Assembly (NCBI GenBank): GCA_020631735.1
Contig: CM036223.1
Location: 7,974,191 to 8,038,190 of the forward strand
Length of the DNA: 64,000 nucleotides
Direction of reading: 5' to 3'
From: Saccharum officinarum
Lineage: Eukaryota > Streptophyta > Magnoliopsida > Poales > Poaceae
Part shown: positions 11,001 to 21,440 of the stretch, one piece after another
Numbering within the stretch: the stretch's first letter is position 1
Layout: every line of letters starts with the position of its first letter
Translations under genes and position numbers: made by a program
Notes under the pieces: generated by a model
The model's database searches: none
Told to the model about the DNA's origin: nothing
What the model saw: the letters and a program-made list of their open reading frames with translations, nothing else

Positions 11001-14000
11001 AGTACACCCTTGGCGCCGGCACCGCCCCCTACTGGTCGACCGAGCCGGTCCGGCCAACTCCTATGTTTTCGAGTGACTGGGAAGAAGGGCGTCACCTCCT
11101 CCTCTCTCTCTCTCTCTCTGTGTGTGAATGGCAAGCAGGCCCACTGTGTAGCAAGTCCCACGTGTCAGTTTCATTTGTGGCTAGTTTGGGTGCGCAACCA
11201 GGTGGATCTAGCATTTAACTAGGGGGTGATTTATTCTATGTTTTGAATTACAAATTGGTGTTAATCTTTGAAAATCCATATCTCATGCTAGGAAGCTCCA
11301 AAAATAGCAAATGTGGACTTTTTGGAAACCTGAGAAAAGATCTTTGAATGAGAGTCATAATATGTTATATGTTTGTAGAAGTTTTTTGGTGTTTTTATTT
11401 AACCTTGAAAAGTACTCCAAAAATGCTTACAAACTTGACCAGAGCCATATCTTGAGTTTTAGAACTCCAAAATAGTGATTCTTATTTTTTTAGTTTTATG
11501 ATGACATGTACTTGCTAGGAAATATATTAAACATACTAGTTGTTTAATGTTTTCTTAAGGTTTTGATTTGACCTTGATAAATAAGAAAATCTACATTATG
11601 TTGCTTGTCATTTTTATATCTTGATTTGTGTTGCTCCAATTTAGGTGAAATTTTTATGGTAGTCTCCTGAGGTTATGTGGGAATTGTGGTTAAAATTTCA
11701 TGAGCTTTGGTTGCTGGATGAGTGAGATATAGGTTTAACTTGCTCTCTAGATTTATTTAGCTTAAGCTAATTGTCTTTTTCATAAAGGTTGTTTTACTCA
11801 TGGAAATGATCTAAAATTTATATAGTAGTCTATTGGGAGTATATGGGAGCTTCTGTAATTTTTGTATAAATTACTGTGCACTTTGGTTATATGTTTATAA
11901 TTCCATCTAAGTATCTAAAATAAATTAATAAAGGCAATTAAATAAATTATTTGGGCTTATCCATGATGTTTTCTAGCATGTATGTGATGAGTAAAAACTG
12001 TTAGTAAACTTGGTTATGCTCAGGTTTCATTTCACAGGTGTAGTAAAGTATTATTTTGTTTTATAATCCAATTATAGTGGTTTCTGGATAGTTTCTAGGA
12101 CTTAATTAACTATACCTTAATAATGATGTTTGCTGGGAGAATTGTTTATAACAAAGTTGTAGATAGCTCCTTAAAATAGCTTGTGTTAAAATTTGGTGGC
12201 ATTTGGCCAAGTAGTTTCTGAGTTAGATGTTTAAAGTCAGGTCCCAGATTTGGTTGCTCTCTGTTTGGAGCAGACCAGATTCTATAGTTTTATCTTTTCA
12301 ACCAATTAAACTTGGGACTCAAGCTAAGGTGATTATAAATGAATTGTAGCCAACTTCATAATCTTTCTATAATGTCTTGTTTCATGTCATTTGGAGTTGT
12401 AGATCTCTAGTTATGATTAAATTACTCAGCTGTTGTTCTGATGTCCAGAAAATGGTAGATTCTAGTTTTAGTGCTTTGATTTACTTTACCAGGTTTGGGT
12501 GGAGCTAAGTGTGACTCATAGCTTTGATGAAATTGAGTTTATACACCTGAGATCTTGTGTGACTTGGTCATGATTGATGTCCTTATTATCTCCTATGTTG
12601 TACTTTAGTGATAATTAAGTTACATAACTCTAGGTGCTTATATTAAACTTGGAGTGCTTGCATAAATGGTTGCTTGTGGTATTTCTATGTATTCATACAT
12701 ATGCATTGTCACACCTCATTTAGGTATGCTAGCTGAAACGCATGAAGGTTGTGGTGTTGGAGCAAAACCCGAAGACGATGTTTGGTGGAACTATCCTGGA
12801 GATGGAAGTACTCGGCGAGTGGTGTCTGACAAACACTGACTTAGTGTTGGATCCCAGGCAAGCCCCGGAGCATTATTAGCCTCCTAATTTCTAAAAATGC
12901 AATTGAGTATCTATGTTATATGTATTGTTGAATTAAGTGATAGGTGTTGGATGAAAACACTTGCTGCATATATATCCTATCCTTGTCCAGAAAGTATACC
13001 TTGAATCATATTTAGGTTTAGGTTCGAGTAATTGCTTAGCCCTGCTTTAAAAGGTAGAAGTCGGGTGATTTCCTATCACCTGCGAGCTTTAGGGATACTT
13101 ATATATGGCACGGTTGGCTGTATTTGCTATCATGGAAAAGAACCATGTGTTAATAAATGAAATGAGACCGGGCGGGATGATGATAGTTAAGCAACAAGGC
13201 ATGAAGGTCTTGGGTGTGGATCTATCCCCGTCTGTGTCGGTTAAGGACCGATTCGTTGTACGTCCTTGAGTCATGTTAAACGCAGTCTAACACTTAGCTG
13301 GCCGGATAAGTTGTTCCGACCGCAAAGCCGAGTAATACAGTTTAGGCCGAGAATCGGGGGGTCAAGTGCGCATTCTAGAGGAAGTAAGGATGTGCTTGGT
13401 GACATTGGCGTAAGACCAAGGGAGTGTTAAAGTCCCTATCACCTGCCCAAGTGTTGCCCTTAGGGATGTGGCATCAGTCGATCTCGCGATTCCTGAACTG
13501 TACCAAAGGTGACTTGTGTGACCCTGGCGCGAGGTCTACACGGTTTGTGTTAGAAATACCCCTCCAGCTGGATAGGAATTCGATTCGAATCATCGTCGCT
13601 TCCAGTTAGTTAGCACTTGACTGGAGCAGTGGCAATGTAGATTCAATTAATTGAATGAATGGTTAATTGGATGATGATTTAAATGTTGCCTCAAATTATA
13701 CCTGCTATGGTTATTATTGTTTTCTCCTAACCAAGTGAGTGCTCTAGTACAGGTGCTAATATAGATGACAAGTTAATGATTATTAACTTGATGCTTAAGC
13801 ATTAATGATTACTTATCTGTATTAAGCTTTTATGCAAAATGTTGTCAAGCTAGCCCACTTTATATCAGCCTTGCATACTCCTTGGTGTCACTTTATTTTG
13901 GGTTTATGACGGGTATGTCTAGTTGAGTACCTTCTCGTACTCAGGGTTTATTACCACTTGTTGCAGGTTGTGATGCATCATAGCTACTGCAAGAATTAGA

Positions 14001-14392
14001 TGGCTCCTACCATAGTGGCAGAGTGTGATCATGGGCATGATCCTTCTAAATTATCTTGTCTCTAATGCTTTTGTGGAGGTCGACCTTGGTACTGGCATGT
14101 ATTTGAAATAAGAGAAATGTTAGTTTCAAATTACTTTGCTTCTGCTACTTTTCAACTTAATTTGTAATAACTATGTTAAACTCTGATGTATGTTGAACTA
14201 CTTGTGAAATGGATGTAACATGTGACTTGTTATGTTGAATCACTATGATCTTGGCTTGTATGTTGGTTGGTTTGAAATCCCTCGTGATTTCATTGGACTA
14301 CCGGAGTTATATGAGCTCAAGTGTGAGAATTTGATCACTTCGGTGATTTTTTTTTATACTTGTACTCTTATAATTTGGATAATTCTGTGACA
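11000..14392 (+). repeat. 5'-truncated family B gypsy LTR
   Basis: From about 11220 this region is co-linear with 57330-60284, the 3' two-thirds of a complete 4.6-kb LTR. Shared blocks include GGATCCCAGGCAAGCCCCGG, the TGAGTAC/GTACTCA hairpin and the terminal ...TTCTGTGACA. The LTR ends at 14392, directly against the Athila gag stub. The left edge is approximate and truncated. The extra GC-rich segment at 11010-11110 corresponds in position to the GC-rich part of the full LTR. No coding potential is supported; short open frames at 13089-13609 are incidental. Confidence 0.75.
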
Positions 14393-14626
14393 TAATATGG
14401 CGTCTCTAGTATTTCCTTTGATGGTGAAAGTGCTGCATATCTCTAGGAAGTGTTGGAGATGAGCACTCACATCTTCATGTACCTTTCCACAGAACTAGCT
14501 AGCTTGCACCAAGTTGATGAGAGCTAGCTTGTGCTCAAAAGCATTATATGTAGTGTTAATCGCTAGTCCAGTATGAATGTTGGCCATCGTTGGGGTAGAG
14601 AATTCATGGAGAGTCTTGTTAGCCAT
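14393..14626 (-). pseudogene. Athila gag N-terminal stub
   Basis: From the ATG at 14626 the minus strand reads MANKTLHEFSTP..., then ...LVQAS, an in-frame TAG, then FCGKVHEDVSAHLQHFLEI and CSTFTIKGNTRDAI. This is the characteristic start of Athila-lineage gag (retrotransposon capsid protein). It carries one premature stop and is cut at 14392 by the family B LTR. Only about 78 codons remain, so it is non-functional. Confidence 0.8.
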
Positions 14627-14970
14627 TGCTTCAAAAACTAGTGTTAAGCTTCGCTTTGTCTAGTTGCCTTCTGATTCTAAAGTTGAAACTTTCTTGAGCT
14701 TAGCCTTAGTCCTCCTGAGTAGTGCTTCTGGATTTTCAACGTAGTTTGTCAGAAGGCCAAAATTGGTCATACATTACCTTGCATAAGATATAAAAGTAGA
14801 TAGCACATAGGGTAAGCCTGTTTGAGCAGAGGTATATGGTTTCCTCGATCACATCAATAAGTAAAAGATTATCAATATTCCATAATTTACTAGCCATCTT
14901 CCTCGGCAATGGTGCTACAAATTGTTGACATTTCTTAGTGTCGCTACTAAGAATTGAGTTTTAAATCTTG

Positions 14971-14988
14971 TCCTCGGCAACAGCGCCA
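14971..14988 (-). promoter_or_regulatory. primer-binding site (tRNA-Asp-like)
   Basis: On the minus strand TGGCGCTGTTGCCGAGGA lies 8 nt inside the LTR end. It matches the plant tRNA-Asp type primer site TGGCGCCGTTGCCGGGGA at 16 of 18 positions. This fixes element orientation as minus. Confidence 0.8.
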
Positions 14989-14996
14989 AAAATACT

Positions 14997-16062
14997 TGTT
15001 GGTATTTATTAACTTATCACTTGTTTAAGTAGCCACCTAATGTTGTTGACATTTCTTAACATCACTTTTGCTGAGTTGTCATCCCTAGCTATGATGCCAG
15101 AAATGCTTATTGGTACTTTCTAGCATCACCTCTAGAATGACACTAAGAAGTACTTAAGTATTTTATTGTGACTAGAGAGAATATATATGAAGAGATATGC
15201 AAGCGCACATATAATTTATCATTGTAGCATTTCACCCGAGAGTATTCTAGATATCGTTATTTATATTTTTACCACAGGGAAGGACTAGTGGATGGAATAT
15301 ATTGATAAGTTATACATATGATGGAGAGATATACCATAACCATTACTCTTCTCACAACAGGGGTAAGTCAAGAGATAAATATATATATATGAATGGTAAA
15401 TGATAAATGATATTGATCACATAGTACTCCTTTCTATGGCATTAGCATGAGAAAGTAGATATTAGAGAAATAATTCCTAAGTCATTTTTAATTACAAGTC
15501 AAAGCATACTATGATTAGTGCAATTACACTTATTAATCATGGCTAAGATCAACTCCATATCTACACATAAGAGATATTACTAAGGAAGATGAAGAACAGA
15601 GCATGACTTCCTTTGTAACTAGATCCTACTTGACCTATATTCGGGGAGTGGGCTACAAAGGACTCAATGGGAGTGTTACATCTGTGATCTACCACATGGC
15701 TTAGAATATAGGGTGCATCTGCATGTAAACAACATATAAGCACCATGCTTACATAATGTCAACCACTCACCCTGTGTAATTTAGAGCGAGAGCTATACGA
15801 ACTTATGCAAACCCTAAGGCGGTGGAGAACTGACATAGCAAGATGGAGACCGATAGGTGGGCCCATAGGCTGGCCGGCCTATAGGTGGGGCTAGCTGACC
15901 CCATCTTGCAGCCACCTGCCCTCTGCTTTGGTGGTTTGCCTCTTGGAGTCTTCTGGTACCTTCTAGAGTTGTTTTTGTCATGGATAATTACAATTAATTC
16001 TAATGTTTGGGTCCACTTTGATGGTTTTCTAGATAAACCCTACTAAAATCATAGATTCACCA
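14997..16062 (-). repeat. Athila-type 5' LTR
   Basis: A 1066-bp partner of 9442-10789. It has lost about 370 bp near 15800, where the sequence jumps from AACTTATGC to AAACCCTAAG relative to the other copy. Confidence 0.8.
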
Positions 16063-16067
16063 GTAGC

Positions 16068-16600
16068 ACCACGGCTAGCTGAAACCACTATTTTAGGTCT
16101 TATGCTCGCAACAACAACAGGACAAGCACCATGCTTGATGTAACCACCACAGCTACAAACAAGAAACAACAATTCATCTTGCTAAAAAACACTCCATCTT
16201 GTCAATTGCACGCATGGTATATCACCATCAGATGGATGGGGGGAGATGAACGCCTTGAGGTAACGCCAACTTACGGTGGCCTGGCGACTGTGCATCGACC
16301 TTCGCCGTTGCTGACGAACTTGCCTTCGGCGCCTTTGGTCCAAGGGTGTGGGACTCCATTGAGGGTCAGTGGTCCACCACACAGTTGGGTGAGGACGTGT
16401 GTGAGAGACTATGGCAAGGGCCTATCCCAAGAGACACGCATCACCTCCTCAGAGAGAGGGAACCTACGGGCGGGTGGATTCGGATCCAAAGCTGTGGTGT
16501 GCTTGGAGGAAGACAACAAAGAAGGGGCAATTTAGGAATTCTGCGACCAGCTGTGGTTCGTTCCTGGTGTTCCCCATTCCATCGCCAACTAGGAGAAAGC
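16068..16600 (+). other. probable LINE1 5' region
   Basis: Between the Athila target duplication and the first ORF1-like frame. A 134-codon frame at 16131-16535 has no recognised domain. The position suggests LINE 5'UTR, but no target duplication was found to prove the border. Confidence 0.35.
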
Positions 16601-16609
16601 TAGGGTTAG

Positions 16610-19136
16610 AGATGGAGGGACAAGGGTGAGCGATTTATTCTGGATTCAGAGGGATTAGTGGGAGACTCACAGCTTTGAGATCACCGATTGTTATCCAGCA
16701 CAAGAAGGGGATCAGTGGGTAAAGAAATTGGTGAAACTCAATTTTGCTGAGGACGTGTGGGGAAGAGGGGAGAAGGATTCGTTCATCAACAAGCTCAAGG
16801 TGGTTATGGCGAGTTGAGGAAGAGGAGGAAGAGGTCCCTCTCGGCCCCAAAGCCTGGAGGAGGACTGGGAGAACTAGGGTGGCAGCGAATGGCATCAACC
16901 TCCGCCACCCTATTACTAGCATTTGATGGGACCATCACCGCTACTACCTTCGCTACAAGGTCCGTATGGCTACTACCCCCGCCTCAGCAGATGTATCCAC
17001 CACCGCCGATCCACCAGCAGGGGTAGTTCTTCAACCCTCAGAGGCAGAGAGGTAGGCCAAGAGGGATGTATCAAGTTAATAGAGGGAAACAGCTGTAGTA
17101 CTAGCCTCACCCTACAAAGGAGATGAATCATCAACAGAACCCATCCCAACAGAAGCAGAGTGGTGAAACCTCTCAGTCTAACCAGAAGAGTTTTGATGAA
17201 CCAAGAATAGAGGAGGGAAAGAGTGCTGAGGACAAATCCTTACAAATTATCTGCTACAACTGTGGTGACCCAGGGCACTACAACACTGCCTGCACCAAGC
17301 CCAGGGTGTGTTTTGTATGCTTCAAGAAAGATCATATAGCTGAGAATTGTCCAAGGTGGAAAGAACTAATCAAAGATGCACAATACATGGGTAGTGCCAG
17401 TAAGGGGCTAGGTTTCTTTCATCTGGATGTGGAGGAGAAGGAGAACATGTTCAAGCTATGGATAGGCTTTGATAATTGTGAAATTTTTACCATTAAGGAT
17501 GGGGAGCTAGATCAGGAAGGTATCATTAGTCATCTGAGGAAAGTCTTTAACAAGGATTGTGTATGGCAACTGAAGCAACTTGAAGACTATAAGTACTTAG
17601 TCAGAATCCCACCTAACAAGAAGGCTAAAAATTTTGTGATCAATGATGGAACTTACTTCTACCTAAATGATGGAACTGTTATGGCTTCTCTTGAGGTTTC
17701 GAATGGTAACATAATCCCTGTTGTTAAGATAGAGGAGGTATAGGTTTAGGTCAAGGGGATCCCTCTCAAGTGGTGTGATTGGGAAACTTTAAATCAGGTT
17801 AATTCTACTCTAGGAAAGTTGGTTGAAGTTGATTGGCAGTCCTTATTTAGAAGCTTCTTTGCAATGGTCAGAATCAAAATCAAGTGTAGAAATCCTGCTA
17901 GAGTCCCAAAACATAGAATTATGGAAATGAAGGATGAAATCTTCTTAATTACCTTCAAGACTGAAGGTGTAGAACAAGTGGGTGGTGAAGTGAATGATGA
18001 TGGTAATGGGGGTGGTGAGTATGACTTAGAAGAGGATGACCTTTTAGATGACGAGGAAGGCAGTGATGATAAAGATAAGAGGAAGGCAGACTCTGATAGC
18101 TCTAAGAAAGGGAACAGAGAGATTGGAGAAAGCTCTAAGTCAAACTCACAGACAAAATCCTCTACCCTAAAGGGAAGTAAATCTTTGAATAACCTAATCA
18201 ATATCTTTGCTGAAGGAGAGAATCACATGTTTAACTCAGTTTGAAGAATCTGTTTGTCTCAATTTGTTGAAAGCAATGGAAATTGAAGAATTTGTGGTAG
18301 ATCCTGAGGATGACTTTATTATGACTGATCAGCAAGAGGATGAGCTAGTCAACTTAATTAAGGAATGGATTTATAACTATGTAGAGGTTGTGGAAAAATC
18401 AGAATTAGTTACTCAAGGAGGAGAGCTGATTACAACTGATCAGGTCCAAGTGGTGGAGACCAATAATACTATCAGTGAGCTAGAAAACACTTTGAATAGT
18501 GACATTGATAAGGGTAACAAAGAGGATGTGATACCTGCTGTTAAAAAGAGGAACAAGAAATGGGGGACTATCATTCTTGAGAGGAAAAGCAAAAGGCAGT
18601 CGGCAGGAGGAGGGACGATTTTGGAGAAAGCCCAAGCTTTAAAGAAAAAGAACAATTTAGAAGAGCCTGCAGGTAAAAAACATGTTCCCATCTTTGATAA
18701 TAGTAGTCTTGTTGATATTGCTAGCAAAATTGGTATTGATGTGAAATCGCATCCTGATCAGAATAGTAGTGGGGCCCAGGAATTTTTGAACTTAGAAGTT
18801 CATAGAAAGGAAATTTTTAGTGATATTTGCAAAGTGGATTCTTGTAGTCATAAGACTAAAACAGGAGAGTTGCCTCCTAAAGCTAAGAATAGTTTTAGTA
18901 GTCAGAATAGAGCCTAGCTTGTGGATCCAATAGTTGTAGTTGGTATGCAACAAGTGGATAGAGTAGAGAATACAAATAAAGAGCTTTCTAATAAGTGTCT
19001 AGATGAGACACAGGGAGATGACACTATAACTCCTAGGTGTAGTACTAGAGCCATTATAGATCTAGAAGAAGATCTTGAGGAAATGGCTTGGACAAAGGTA
19101 GAAAATAGGAAAAGGAAAAAGAAAGGTTATAAATGA
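16610..19136 (+). pseudogene. LINE1 ORF1 (nucleic-acid-binding, CCHC), disrupted
   Basis: In L1-type LINEs, ORF1 encodes an RNA-binding partner of ORF2. A Pro/Gln-rich N-terminal part (about 16920-17110) is followed by the best-preserved piece, 17123-17743. This carries two CX2CX4HX4C knuckles, CYNCGDPGHYNTAC (17252-17293) and CFVCFKKDHIAENC (17309-17350), and a DUF4283-like segment. Two in-frame stops follow near 17741-17749, then the same frame runs on to 18244. A frameshift near 18210-18240 leads to an acidic and Lys-rich tail (18207-18917) that continues, after one stop at 18915, to 19136 (ending KKKGYK). The stop TGA overlaps the ATG of ORF2. Confidence 0.8.
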
Positions 19137-19991
19137 TAGGTTTGTTTTGGAATATTAGGGGTTTGAATAAAACTAGAAGGCAAGCTGCTTTGATAGGTAG
19201 AATTAGAAGTTCTCATGCTGATATTGTAGGTATAATTGAGACTAAAAAGGAGTCCTTTGCACTGGTTACCTTAGATCTTTGACTGGAAATATTCCTTTCC
19301 ACTGGTTCAGTTTACCTGCTAAAGGCACTATAGGAGGTATATTAGTTGGTTGCAATAAGGATAAATTTTCTGCTTATGTCTATGATATACTTGACTTCTC
19401 TATTAGTATAATGATTAAGGATTTTAAGACTAATTTCTATTGGAAACTAGTTGTTGTCTATGGTTCTCCTTATGAAGATGGCAAGTTAGATTTTTTGAAT
19501 GAATTACATGCAACTATGCAAAAGTGGCAAGGCCCAACTATGGTAGCTGGTGACTTTAATTTGGTTAGAGTTGCTAAGGATAAGAGCAACTTAGTAATTA
19601 ATTATAGATGGGCTGATGCCTTTAATGAATGGATTCACAAATGGGCTTTGGTAGAGTTACATGCTGGTAATATAGATTTCACTTGGTCTAATAGACAAGA
19701 TCGACCAATCTTGGCTAAAATAGATAGGATTTTTGTTACTACAGATTGGAATCAAATCTTCCCTTTAGCAAGGGTTAAGGGTCTGGATAGGTTTCCTAGT
19801 GACCATAATCCTCTCTTAGTAGATACTGGAGATAATGTTTTTTTATGGTAAAAGGATTTTTTGCTCTGAAAAATGGTGGTTACAGAAAGAAAGCTTTATC
19901 AAAGTGGATGAAAAAGCGTGGTCTCAACCTTGCCAAGCTTCTAATAGCACAGAGTTCTAGCAGTTTAAGATTAGAACATTAAGGAGATTGG
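19133..19991 (+). pseudogene. LINE1 ORF2 endonuclease domain
   Basis: The ATG at 19133 overlaps the ORF1 stop (ATGA). The frame opens with FWNIRGLNKTRRQ and IIETKK (the metal-binding Glu), typical of the APE-type endonuclease that nicks target DNA. A one-base loss near 19260 shifts the reading to 19279-19851. There VVYGSPYE, VAGDFNLV, DFTWSNRQ, KIDRIF and SDHNPL (the catalytic Asp-His) are all present. A further stop at 19849 follows. Copia-1 enters at 19991. Confidence 0.85.
19987..19991. repeat. Copia-1 target-site duplication, left (TTGGC)
   Basis: TTGGC precedes the element and is repeated at 28003-28007. The 5-bp size is typical of Copia integrases. Confidence 0.9.
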
Positions 19992-21440
19992 CTGAAAGGT
20001 CTTGATGGCTAGAGGGGGGGTGAATAACCTTTTAAAAAATTCTACAAAGACAAGCTAAACAAGTTTATCAATATAACAAATAGCGAGATGCGAGTTTTGC
20101 TTAGCCTATAGGGTGTTTGCAATCCACCTATCGAATTCATAATTCTAGTATATTTGCACTTAACTGCACAACTTAGCTACAACTAAAGCTAACTAGACAC
20201 ACAAGCTAAGAGCTACACTAACAAGCTAGAAAGGTAACTAAGAAAATAATACAAGAGAGAGAGTTAGAAGGGTATCACCCAGGGGCGAAGTATTGAGCCA
20301 ACCAATCAATATGATCAAGAGATGAATTCCACAATACACAACCATCGGGATCGATTAATCACAATAAGAATGATGATACGAAGATTTATCCCGAGGTTCA
20401 CGTGCTTGCCGGCACGCTAGTCCCCGTTGTGTCCCTCTCCACCACGTGGTTCGGTGGCTAATCGGTCTCACACCGAGCCTCTCAAAAGGCACCACAAGAA
20501 CCTACCAAACGGCAAAAGGTTGCAAATGACACGAGCAATCTACTAACATTGCCTTTGGCGCTTTGCCGAGGTAGGCACAAACCCATCACAATCACCGGAG
20601 GTGGCCAAGAACAATCACCAACTCTTGCCAAATCCTCCAAGCTGCTCCAAGCCATATAGGTGGTGGCAACCACCAAGAGATACAAGAATCCCATAGCAAA
20701 TCAACCACCAAGTGCCAACTAGATGCAATCTCACAATGCAAATGCACTTGGATCACTCAATCTCACTCTGAATATGCAAAGAAGCAAGAGAGATGAGTGG
20801 GAGGGGAGTTTCTTAGCTCAAAGTGATCACAAGTATGTCAAAGAGTGCAAGAGGGTGAGCCTTGAGCCGGCCAACAAGTATATATAGGAGCCCTCGAAAG
20901 AATAGAGCTGTTGGCTCACGAAATAGCCACACTCGGGGTGACCAGACGCGCTGGTCCGGCCTGACCAGACGCGCACAGCATCCGATCGCTCCACCGTGAC
21001 CTCCCCGATGAACGCCATGTGTCTCACTTTGAATTTCGTTCGTTCGATCGTAACGGTCACTTAAAAGTACTCATTCACACACTAGAGTGACCGGACGCGC
21101 AGCAAGAATTGACCGGACGTGCCGATCACACAGTGCCTACGCTCACGAAGCACCAACCAGACGCGCTCCACGCAACGACCGGACACGACAGTGCCAGCGT
21201 CCGATCGCGGTCCAGAGAGCTCCCATCGTGACCGATCGGACGCTCCGGTTCCACGAGGGACCGGACATGCCAGTTGCAAACCCTAACACCCATGCGCCTA
21301 ACTGCTGTGTTGAACTGGCTGGACGCATCCGGTCAAACCATGACCGCGTCCGGTGCAGCGTCTGATCACCCTGGTGACCTCTGTTCGCATCCGTTTCTTT
21401 TCCGTCTTTCGGCGTAGTGGAAAAAAGTCGTTTCAACTCC
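19992..21440 (-). repeat. Copia-1 3' LTR, truncated
   Basis: Matches 25957 to about 27497 of the 5' LTR. The outer (U3-start) 500 bp is missing because of the internal deletion. It includes decayed GACCGGACGCG-type repeats at 20930-21370. Confidence 0.88.

Larger units (their letters stand above)
9437..16067 (-). mobile_element. Athila-type Ty3/gypsy retrotransposon remnant
   Basis: Two directly repeated LTRs (9442-10789 and 14997-16062) flank an interior read on the minus strand. Both LTRs begin TGGTGAATCTATG and end AATACCAACA in element orientation. Flanking 5-mers are GTAAC (9437-9441) and GTAGC (16063-16067), a target duplication with one change. A tRNA-Asp-like primer site and an Athila-like gag stub follow the right-hand LTR. 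Almost all of gag-pol is gone: the interior is mostly a foreign LTR (about 11.0-14.39 kb). Only about 600 bp of 5' interior and 200 bp of 3' interior remain. Confidence 0.8.

Noticed and set aside
17794..18201. Minus-strand 135-codon Ser/Leu/Pro-rich frame
   Set aside because: Antisense shadow of the acidic, Lys-rich part of LINE1 ORF1.
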